Shown here piece by piece: positions 1-5,135 of a DNA stretch of 5,135 nt. Where the stretch lies: NCBI GenBank assembly GCA_028278125.1, contig JANQEY010000021.1:1-5135 (forward strand), given 5' to 3'. Each line of letters opens with the position of its first letter. The stretch's first letter is position 1. A model generated the notes under the pieces. It saw nothing but the letters and a program-made list of their open reading frames with translations, had not been told where the DNA came from and did no database searches. Source of the stretch: a bacterium (GTDB taxonomy: Bacteria; Electryoneota; Electryoneia; Electryoneales; Electryoneaceae). Made by a program: the position numbers and the translations under genes.

Positions 1-1445
1 CAGTGACGCTCTCGATTGATGAGTTTGAGATATCTGCTGATTTTGACATTTTTCCCTTTGATACTGTAGATGTAGAATTTGGCAGGGAATGGATTCCCGG
101 GAGGGCTGGAGAACATGAAGCGGTGTTGATTACCGCTCACGAAGACGACCTTGTCCCGGAAAACGATACACTTGTTGTTCCCCTATATGTGAATCATGCA
201 GTATATATCAGCGGAAATGTCCTCAATTTCCGTAATGAAGAACCGATCCCTTCCAGGATCATAATTATTGCAGGGATGGAGGAAGATAATCGGGAAATTG
301 TAAGTACATTATACAACGATCGGAATACCGGTTATTATTATCAGCGACTTCCAAGGGGTAATTACAGTTTAGAATGTAGTCCCCTGGATATTCCCTTTGC
401 TTTTACCGTAATCAGTGATATAACTGCCGATTCCCTCGATTCACCATATATCGAGGTTAATCCAACCATTGCGAATTTCCTTTTTGTCAGTGAACAACCT
501 GACAGGCAATATGATCACGGATGCCTGCTGGCATTCAACAATCTTAATCAAAGAGATGAGTCATACTCAGTATGTACAGTAAACCTCACCGACCAGGATC
601 TGCCGGCGGATTCCCTGGCAAACTTTGATGTAATTATCTGGTCAACAGGCGATCTTGATGATGATATTTTTGATGCCGATATCAGGAATCCTGTTTACGG
701 TTTCCTCGAAAATGGTGGATCGATGTTCTTCGGTGGACAGGGATTGATGGATAAATGGGGAGGTTTTCATTTTCTTAGATCACGATTCGGTGCTGATGCC
801 GGTGAGTTGGGACTTGATTCGCAGGTTTTAACTGGTAACCAGGAAATTCCAGTAATCCCGCCTGGTTGGGAGATGGATCTCACCGGATATCCCGGATGGG
901 ATTTACCGGCACAGGAAACTCCAGACGAGGTTATCCCCTGGGGTGAAGGTGTAACGATCGCCAACTATACAAATGAACTTGAATCTTCGGCAATAGTTGC
1001 CTTTGAACACCCGGACTTTGGATACAGGACGATTACTGCCGGTTTTGATATTGCCGGTATTCCACCCGAAGATTTACGAGGAGAAACAATCAGTTCATCC
1101 ACGTTTATTGAAAACGTACTTCTCTGGCTTCAGTTCAGGGATGATGAACTGGATGTAAATTCGGGAAATATATCTTATATGCCACTCGAGTATAGTTTTT
1201 CTGCCTGGCCGAATCCGTTTAACCCGGTTATCAGCCTGGGATTTACTATTCCAAAACAGGAATATATTTCATTGAAAATTTATAATGTTGTTGGTCGGGA
1301 GGTAGTGGATTTGTCGCCGGGATTTACCCAACCGGGAACGCATAATATTCTCTGGAATCCTGATAATCTTTCAAGTGGATCATATTTCGTCAACATCAAC
1401 ACTCCCGAATGGAATTCGATCCAGAGGATAATTCTTTTAAGATAG
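1..1445 (+). CDS. Secreted multidomain protein with C-terminal T9SS-type sorting domain (5' partial)
   Basis: The reading frame is open from the window edge; the first full codon is GTG at position 3, but nothing marks it as a start, so the gene almost certainly begins upstream. It ends at TAG 1443-1445. Numbering from position 3, residues about 66-150 look like a carboxypeptidase-regulatory-like beta-sandwich (VYISGNVLNF, then TGYYYQRLPRGNYSLE). Residues about 156-380 look like a Rossmann-type, ThuA/class I GATase-like domain (FDVIIWSTGD; FLENGGSMFFGGQG; FGYRTITAGFDI). The nucleophile position appears to be Gly (FFGGQG) and the usual histidine is absent, so this domain is probably non-catalytic. 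Residues about 393-480 are a FlgD-like/T9SS sorting domain: PNPFNP (403-408), IYNVVGREV, WNPDNLSSGSYF, and a basic end IQRIILLR. This predicts export by Sec and then T9SS to the surface or medium, with the tail cleaved. The substrate or function is not recognisable. The sorting domain is secure; the middle-domain assignment is inference. Confidence 0.85.
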   Translation, partial: VTLSIDEFEISADFDIFPFDTVDVEFGREWIPGRAGEHEAVLITAHEDDLVPENDTLVVPLYVNHAVYISGNVLNFRNEEPIPSRIIIIAGMEEDNREIVSTLYNDRNTGYYYQRLPRGNYSLECSPLDIPFAFTVISDITADSLDSPYIEVNPTIANFLFVSEQPDRQYDHGCLLAFNNLNQRDESYSVCTVNLTDQDLPADSLANFDVIIWSTGDLDDDIFDADIRNPVYGFLENGGSMFFGGQGLMDKWGGFHFLRSRFGADAGELGLDSQVLTGNQEIPVIPPGWEMDLTGYPGWDLPAQETPDEVIPWGEGVTIANYTNELESSAIVAFEHPDFGYRTITAGFDIAGIPPEDLRGETISSSTFIENVLLWLQFRDDELDVNSGNISYMPLEYSFSAWPNPFNPVISLGFTIPKQEYISLKIYNVVGREVVDLSPGFTQPGTHNILWNPDNLSSGSYFVNINTPEWNSIQRIILLR

Positions 1446-1552
1446 AATACAGTTGTTAATCCCTCTATGACGAGAGCTTCTCATTGGCTAAAATCTGCTT
1501 GGAATAACTCCGCCCGTATCCTACTTTACGTTGTCTTCCCTGAAAAACTATT

Positions 1553-1556
1553 GAGG
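1553..1556 (+). promoter_or_regulatory. Shine-Dalgarno sequence of purD
   Basis: GAGG lies 8 bases before the ATG at 1565 and fixes the purD start. The 119-base gap before purD (1446-1564) shows no convincing promoter or terminator; the best -35/-10 pair (TTGGAA 1499-1504, TACTTT 1522-1527, spacing 17) matches consensus only weakly. Confidence 0.6.
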
Positions 1557-1564
1557 CGTAGAAA

Positions 1565-2866
1565 ATGAAAGTTCTGGTAGTCGGAAGTGGTGGTCGTGAA
1601 CATACTTTGGCCTGGAAAATTCGTAAGAGTCCACATGTCTCCTGGCTCGGGATCGCACCCGGCAATGGCGGTGCGACAAATGTTGGTGAGCTGGTAGATA
1701 TTTCCGCCAACGATTTTGATGGACTGAAAAAATATGTTGATGAAAACCAGGTGAACCTGGTTGTTGTCGGTCCTGAAGATCCCCTGGTAAATGGAATCAG
1801 CGAGATATTTAACCCCGAGACTACCTATGTATTCGGACCTTCCGCAGAAGCGGCCAAAATTGAGGGAAGCAAAAGTTTCGCCAAGGATCTGATGAAAAAC
1901 GCCGGGATTCCAACAGCTGATTACCACCTGTTTACTGACGCCTCAGAAGCAAAGTCATTCCTGCAAGGCAGGAAAATGCCGGTTGTGGTTAAGGCATCCG
2001 GACTCGCAGCAGGCAAAGGTGTCCTGATCTGCCAGACTACTGATGAGGCAATCGAGGCTGTCGAAAATATCATGGAGAAAGAACAGTTCGGAGCTGCTGG
2101 TTCCGAAATAGTTATCGAGGATTTCCTTGAAGGTCCCGAAGTCAGTCTCCAGGTTATTACTGATGGTGAAAATTATATTACCCTTCCTCCCTCCCAGGAC
2201 CACAAACGGATTGGTGAAGGGGATGCAGGTCCTAATACGGGTGGCATGGGTGCTTATTGTCCAACCCCTGTGATGACTGACGAACTCGTGAAACTCTGTG
2301 GTCAGACAATCATCGAGCCAACCCTGAAAGCTCTGCGTGATGCCGGAACACCCTACAAGGGTCTCCTCTATGCCGGATTGATCCTGACTGAAGATGGCCC
2401 AAAGGTACTTGAATTCAATTGCCGTTTTGGCGATCCGGAAACACAGGTTGTGCTTCCATTACTTTCCGTGGATCTTGTCGACCTGATGCTTCTCAGTATC
2501 ACAGGAAAACTTGGTGAGCTGATGGCTAACCTGAATATAGAACCTCATGAGTGGCAAAGGATCAGCCGTACCGGATTCGCGTCAACAGTTATCCTGGCAT
2601 CACAGGGATATCCGCAATCATATCCCAAGGGAAAAAATATCACCGGTATTCCCAGCGAAACAGAAGATTTGATAACATTCCATGCCGGAACAAAATGGGA
2701 AACCTCTGACCTTGTCACATCCGGGGGAAGAGTATTGGCGGTTACAGGAATTGGTGAAGACTTGAAAACATCACTCTACAGATCATATGAAGCATGCGAG
2801 CAAATCCAGTTCGAAGGGAAATATTTCCGGAAGGATATCGGCTGGAGGGCACTGGCAGAAGATTGA
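1565..2866 (+). CDS. purD: Phosphoribosylamine--glycine ligase (GAR synthetase)
   Basis: Cytoplasmic ATP-grasp ligase joining glycine to 5-phosphoribosylamine, giving GAR, ADP and phosphate; the second step of de novo purine synthesis. The 433 residues match the usual length of about 420-430. The N-terminal domain opens with MKVLVVGSGGREH (GSGGREH 7-13) and continues through VVGPEDPL (68-74) and GPSAEAAKIEGSK. The ATP-grasp core shows KASGLAAGKGV (143-153), EDFLEGPEVSL (185-195), QDHKR (211-215), GPNTGGMGAY (222-231), and the metal-binding and family signature LEFNCRFGDPETQ with Glu283 and Asn285. The C-terminal domain has STVILASQGYP (340-350), FHAGT (372-376), GGRVLAVT (387-394) and KDIGWRAL near the end. 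No key motif is missing and there is no frameshift. The start is ATG with GAGG 8 bases upstream, and MKVLVVG is the normal family N-terminus. No other pur gene is next to it, so here it seems to be a single-gene unit. Identification is essentially certain. Confidence 0.98.
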   Translation: MKVLVVGSGGREHTLAWKIRKSPHVSWLGIAPGNGGATNVGELVDISANDFDGLKKYVDENQVNLVVVGPEDPLVNGISEIFNPETTYVFGPSAEAAKIEGSKSFAKDLMKNAGIPTADYHLFTDASEAKSFLQGRKMPVVVKASGLAAGKGVLICQTTDEAIEAVENIMEKEQFGAAGSEIVIEDFLEGPEVSLQVITDGENYITLPPSQDHKRIGEGDAGPNTGGMGAYCPTPVMTDELVKLCGQTIIEPTLKALRDAGTPYKGLLYAGLILTEDGPKVLEFNCRFGDPETQVVLPLLSVDLVDLMLLSITGKLGELMANLNIEPHEWQRISRTGFASTVILASQGYPQSYPKGKNITGIPSETEDLITFHAGTKWETSDLVTSGGRVLAVTGIGEDLKTSLYRSYEACEQIQFEGKYFRKDIGWRALAED

Positions 2867-2879
2867 TCCTGCATCGCAA

Positions 2880-2892
2880 CCAGATAATCTGG
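2880..2892. repeat. 13-base palindrome downstream of purD
   Basis: CCAGAT-A-ATCTGG is a perfect 6-1-6 inverted repeat starting 14 bases after the purD stop. As RNA it would form a 5-bp stem with a 3-base loop. The next bases are AAAATGTATTT; the first run of five T (2913-2917) comes some 20 bases later, so it is not a standard Rho-independent terminator. It could be a weak processing or termination hairpin, or an operator-like site. The function is unknown. Confidence 0.35.
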
Positions 2893-2930
2893 AAAATGTA
2901 TTTCAATTATATCTTTTTGGGACACTCCGT

Positions 2931-2961
2931 TTGAAACTGAAAATGGAAATGGTAGTATTAT
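2931..2961 (+). promoter_or_regulatory. Possible promoter for the 3006 gene (weak)
   Basis: TTGAAA (2931-2936) resembles a sigma-70 -35 box. It is followed by TAGTAT (2953-2958, spacing 16) or TATTAT (2956-2961, spacing 19) as a possible -10 box. The 139-base gap suggests the downstream gene has its own promoter, but AT-rich DNA yields such matches by chance and the lineage may use a Bacteroidota-type consensus. Treat as a guess. Confidence 0.2.
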
Positions 2962-2988
2962 TATAAACGTATTTAGTCCGTAATTCTG

Positions 2989-3001
2989 ATTCAGTCTGAA
3001 T
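2989..3001. repeat. 13-base palindrome abutting the start codon at 3006
   Basis: ATTCAG-T-CTGAAT is a perfect 6-1-6 inverted repeat ending 4 bases before the ATG at 3006, where a ribosome-binding site would normally lie. No GGAG-like sequence is present there. In RNA it could form a 5-bp, 3-base-loop hairpin over the initiation region; in DNA it could be an operator half-site pair. The role is inference only. Confidence 0.35.
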
Positions 3002-3005
3002 TTAT

Positions 3006-4298
3006 ATGAATTATTCCTGCACAATATTTTCTAAAACGGGGCTAATATTTATCCTCGTTTTATTGTTTACTATTTCTCCACTCCCTGCAGTCGCAGACGG
3101 GCTTCTCATACCCATGGACCTTGTGCAGTCGGATCATCTGCGTGCCTACGGCATCACCTACAATGCCATCAACGCGGGTGCAACGGCTGAGTGGCTGCTT
3201 AATTACCGGGGGGGATCATTCCTGATTGAATACCACCCGGATGTCGAACGGTTATGCCGTTTAAAGGGTGTAAAAGTTGAACGTATTTCCGACAGCCAGG
3301 TTGCTCAGGTCTACCTTGAGATTGAAGAATCTAACATGGAAAAGATCCGGCTTGAGAAGGCACCCAAAGTAGCCGTCTATTCACCCCCTGATACTGAACC
3401 CTGGGATGACGCCGTAACCCTCGTCCTCGAATATTCAGAGATTCCCTACGATAAGGTTTATGATGAAGAAGTGATGGCTGGCAGGTTGTTTGACTATGAC
3501 TGGCTGCATCTACATCACGAGGATTTTACCGGTCAGTACGGGAAATTCTGGTCAACATACAGGAGCGCTGACTGGTACTTAGCACGTCAGGCCAACCTTG
3601 AAAAACTGGCTAAGCAGCTCGGATTTTTCAAAGTTTCCAAATTAAAAGCGGCAATTGCCGTTGAGATCAATAATTACGTATCTGCCGGCGGATTCCTGTT
3701 CGCAATGTGCAGCGCGACGGACAGTTATGATATTGCTTTAGCTGCACTGGGAATGGATATCTGTGAATCTGTTTTTGACGGCGATCCTGCAGATTACAGC
3801 GCACAGGACAGGTTAAATTTCGGCAACTGTTTTGCCTTCGAAAATTTTCACCTGATTTATGATCCCGCCCAATATGAGTTCAGCGACATCGACGCTACTC
3901 CCCGTTCGGGTCGTAATCCCCGTGGTGACAGCGGTGATTATTTTACCCTGTTTGAATTCAGCGCCAAGTATGATCCTGTACCAACCATGCTTACACAGTG
4001 TCATACATCGGTGATCAAGGGATTTATGGGACAGACAACAGCCTTTTACGACCAGTTTATTAAGCCTGAAGTGGTGGTAATGGGACGAATGGAAGGCATG
4101 GGTATTTCAAAATACCTTCACGGCAATTCCGGCAAGGGCACCTGGACATTTTACGGTGGTCATGATCCCGAGGATTACCGTCACCAGATCGGCGATCCCC
4201 CGACCGATCTCCGGCTGCATAAAAATAGTCCTGGTTACCGCCTCATCCTCAACAATATCCTCTTCCCCGCCGCTCGGAAAAAGGAACAGAAAACGTAG
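3006..4298 (+). CDS. Exported conserved protein of the family often labelled 'asparagine synthetase B' (function unproven; GATase-like fold possible)
   Basis: 430 residues. An in-frame TGA at 2997-2999 makes ATG 3006 the first possible start, and it yields a signal peptide: Lys10, hydrophobic core about 12-24, then PLPAVA|DG with likely cleavage after residue 30. The mature protein opens LLIPMDLVQSDHLRAYGITY and contains WLLNYRGGSF, WDDAVTLVLEYSEIPYDKVY, DWLHLHHEDFTGQYGKF (165-181), FLFAMCSATDSYDIALAA (230-247), DYFTLFEFSAKYDPVPTML, and GTWTFYGGHDPED (378-390). From memory these blocks match a well-conserved Bacteroidota family of about 420 residues that databases call 'asparagine synthetase B'. 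True AsnB is cytoplasmic, has an N-terminal catalytic Cys2 and an SGGxDS pyrophosphatase loop; none of these is present here. Cys235 in a small-x-Cys-x-small turn and His386 near the end suggest a class I GATase-like hydrolase or binding protein in the periplasm. That activity is inference. No good Shine-Dalgarno is visible, and it is monocistronic by spacing. The family match is strong; the function is unknown. Confidence 0.9.
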   Translation: MNYSCTIFSKTGLIFILVLLFTISPLPAVADGLLIPMDLVQSDHLRAYGITYNAINAGATAEWLLNYRGGSFLIEYHPDVERLCRLKGVKVERISDSQVAQVYLEIEESNMEKIRLEKAPKVAVYSPPDTEPWDDAVTLVLEYSEIPYDKVYDEEVMAGRLFDYDWLHLHHEDFTGQYGKFWSTYRSADWYLARQANLEKLAKQLGFFKVSKLKAAIAVEINNYVSAGGFLFAMCSATDSYDIALAALGMDICESVFDGDPADYSAQDRLNFGNCFAFENFHLIYDPAQYEFSDIDATPRSGRNPRGDSGDYFTLFEFSAKYDPVPTMLTQCHTSVIKGFMGQTTAFYDQFIKPEVVVMGRMEGMGISKYLHGNSGKGTWTFYGGHDPEDYRHQIGDPPTDLRLHKNSPGYRLILNNILFPAARKKEQKT

Positions 4299-4497
4299 TT
4301 GCACCCTCTGTTACTTCCTGGAAGACATTGATTGCATGGTAGTGTTAATAATGTGGTTATATTTAATCACTCAAATCTGACTCTCTGTATTTTTTCTACA
4401 TTTTTGATTATTTCTATTATTGTTTGCATGTATGAATAATAGAGTTTAGTTTAATATATCGTCAAACTATCTTGATGTCCTTTTGCTGGTCACATAC
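4299..4497. other. AT-rich intergenic region, no gene seen
   Basis: The gap between the 3006 gene and the 4512 gene is AT-rich with T-tracts around 4390-4405. No hairpin followed by a U-run was found, so no terminator is called. The one inverted repeat noticed is TAGTTT (4447-4452) with AAACTA (4464-4469), a 6-bp AT-rich stem with an 11-base loop, which is weak. TTGATT (4404-4409) and TATGAA (4431-4436) are 21 bases apart, too far for a confident promoter, although the 4512 gene presumably has one here. Confidence 0.4.
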
Positions 4498-4502
4498 AGG
4501 AG
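4498..4502 (+). promoter_or_regulatory. Shine-Dalgarno sequence fixing the start of the 4512 gene
   Basis: AGGAG lies 9 bases before ATG 4512. This frame has an in-frame TGA at 4473-4475 and no ATG, GTG or TTG between it and 4512, so the site and the only available start agree. Confidence 0.7.
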
Positions 4503-4511
4503 CACAGGATC

Positions 4512-5135
4512 ATGCGTATCACGGCTATCATCAGCTCCCTCTCTCTTTTTTCCAATATCAATATCAATACCAGGGATATTATTCGACTCTTATCAATATC
4601 ACTGTTTTTTCAGATCATTTTATGTTTCCTTCCCCAAAATACATTCTCTGAAACCGAGGTCAACGGTGAAGTATCTGGTATCTGGAACCTTGAAGGCAGT
4701 CCATATATAGTAACTGGTGATCTCCTTATTCCTGTCGACGACACCCTTTATATCCAACCCGGTGTAACGGTTGAATTCCCGAGCCAGGATGAAGACAGGT
4801 TTATCTTTAACGTTCACGGTACTCTTGAAGCCTTGGGAACCGAAGAGGACTCCATCTACTTCCTCAGCCAGGACTCAACCTTCCGTGGATTCGGGGCGGA
4901 AAATGACTTCGAGGGAATGCGCCTGCACCTGGAATATTGTGTAGTTGATTCGACTGACTCGCTGATAAATGTGGAATACTCCTCATCAGTAGTGCTTCGT
5001 CATTCACGACTTCACTTTAACAGGAAAGGAATGTTGACCCGGGAATCTGCTGATACAGTCCAGAGCTGTGAATTTATCTATACCGGGGAGAATGAGCATG
5101 GTAGAATCGCAAGCAGGTATGGTGGTCCTCATGTG
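4512..5135 (+). CDS. Probable secreted beta-helix-type protein (3' partial)
   Basis: The frame stays open for 208 codons to the last base of the window, so the C-terminus is missing. ATG 4512 is the only start available in this frame and has AGGAG 9 bases upstream. The N-terminus is unusual: MRITAII, an Asn-Ile stretch (NININT, 15-20), Arg21 and Arg25, then a hydrophobic core (26-40) and likely cleavage near NTFS|ET after residue 46. This gives a long-n-region signal peptide. The mature part opens VSGIWNLEGSPYIVTGDLLI (54-73), then DDTLYIQPGVTVEF and FNVHGTLEALGTEEDSIYF (99-117). This pattern, a zero-effort 'default value' strand, PGV.VEF, then a GTL.A.GT..DSI.F strand, is familiar from right-handed beta-helix surface proteins of FCB-group bacteria, which usually end in a T9SS sorting domain. 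Later segments (LHLEYCVVDSTDSLINVEYS, SVVLRHSRLHFNR) fit successive beta-helix coils. A role on the cell surface or in the medium is likely; ligand or enzyme activity cannot be told. Cys38 is not in a lipobox. Confidence 0.85.
   Translation, partial: MRITAIISSLSLFSNININTRDIIRLLSISLFFQIILCFLPQNTFSETEVNGEVSGIWNLEGSPYIVTGDLLIPVDDTLYIQPGVTVEFPSQDEDRFIFNVHGTLEALGTEEDSIYFLSQDSTFRGFGAENDFEGMRLHLEYCVVDSTDSLINVEYSSSVVLRHSRLHFNRKGMLTRESADTVQSCEFIYTGENEHGRIASRYGGPHV
4554..4571 (+). repeat. Short hexanucleotide repeat in the pre-sequence of the 4512 gene
   Basis: AATATC-AATATC-AATACC encodes Asn-Ile-Asn-Ile-Asn-Thr (residues 15-20). The 11-mer TATCAATATCA in it (4556-4566) recurs at 4591-4601, 35 bases further on in the same signal region. 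Gain or loss of a six-base unit would keep the frame; recombination between the 11-mers would not. Confidence 0.6.

Noticed and set aside
1472..1482. GAGA-GCT-TCTC inverted repeat as a terminator after the first gene
   Set aside because: A 4-bp stem with no following T-run is too weak to call.
1526..1927. 133-codon minus-strand frame opposite purD
   Set aside because: It lies antisense to the certain purD coding sequence with no supporting motif or ribosome-binding site.
3208..3214. Run of seven G, a possible frameshift or sequencing-error site in the 3006 gene
   Set aside because: The frame across it reads WLLNYRGGSF, a conserved block of the family, and both sides stay in the same frame, so no indel is indicated.
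4156..4380. A 74-codon + strand frame over the end of the 3006 gene
   Set aside because: It overlaps a highly conserved coding segment (GGHDPED to the C-terminus) in another frame and has low-complexity, unprotein-like composition; a shadow.
4512..4640. Lipoprotein signal at Cys38 of the 4512 protein
   Set aside because: The residues before Cys38 are Ile-Ile-Leu; a lipobox needs a small residue at -1, so a signal peptidase I site near residue 46 fits better.
4483..4710. A 75-codon open frame overlapping the start of the 4512 gene
   Set aside because: It has no recognisable protein pattern or ribosome-binding site and lies in a different frame from the 208-codon gene, which has AGGAG, a signal peptide and beta-helix motifs.
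1..5135. Mobile element, CRISPR, defence system or structural RNA
   Set aside because: No transposase, integrase, repeat-spacer array, nuclease or tRNA-like cloverleaf was seen on either strand; the coding space is accounted for by four ordinary genes.

Overview
The window holds four genes, all on the + strand, with short gaps between them (119, 139 and 213 bases): the 3' end of a secreted multidomain protein, a complete purD, a complete exported conserved protein of unproven function, and the 5' end of a second secreted protein that runs off the window. No tRNA, rRNA, CRISPR array, transposase, integrase or phage gene was seen on either strand.

Organism: the first gene ends in a C-terminal domain with a PNPFNP start, an IYNVVGREV strand and an SGSYF strand. 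This is the FlgD-like / type IX secretion (T9SS, 'Por') sorting domain carried in large numbers by secreted proteins of the Bacteroidetes-Chlorobi-Fibrobacteres superphylum and related uncultured lineages (Marinimicrobia, Cloacimonadota, KSB1, Zixibacteria and similar). The third gene belongs to a family I know mainly from Bacteroidota, and the fourth opens like beta-helix surface proteins of the same lineages. Two genes have clear Shine-Dalgarno sequences, which is less usual for core Bacteroidota, so a deep-branching relative is a reasonable guess. The phylum cannot be fixed from this window.

Layout: 1-1445, secreted protein C-terminus (carboxypeptidase-regulatory-like beta domain, a GATase/ThuA-like alpha/beta domain, T9SS-type sorting domain). 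1565-2866, purD, the purine-synthesis ligase, intact with every expected motif. 3006-4298, exported protein of the family commonly labelled 'asparagine synthetase B'; the sequence does not support that name, but it does show a possible Cys-His-acid arrangement like class I glutamine amidotransferase folds. 4512-5135, N-terminus of a probable beta-helix secreted protein, with a strong ribosome-binding site and a long Asn-Ile-containing pre-sequence.

How they work together: there is no evident shared pathway. purD is cytoplasmic housekeeping; the other three products are predicted to leave the cytoplasm. I see no defence, mobile or biosynthetic system. The item most worth follow-up is the 3006-4298 protein, whose usual name looks wrong and whose activity is, as far as I know, uncharacterised.
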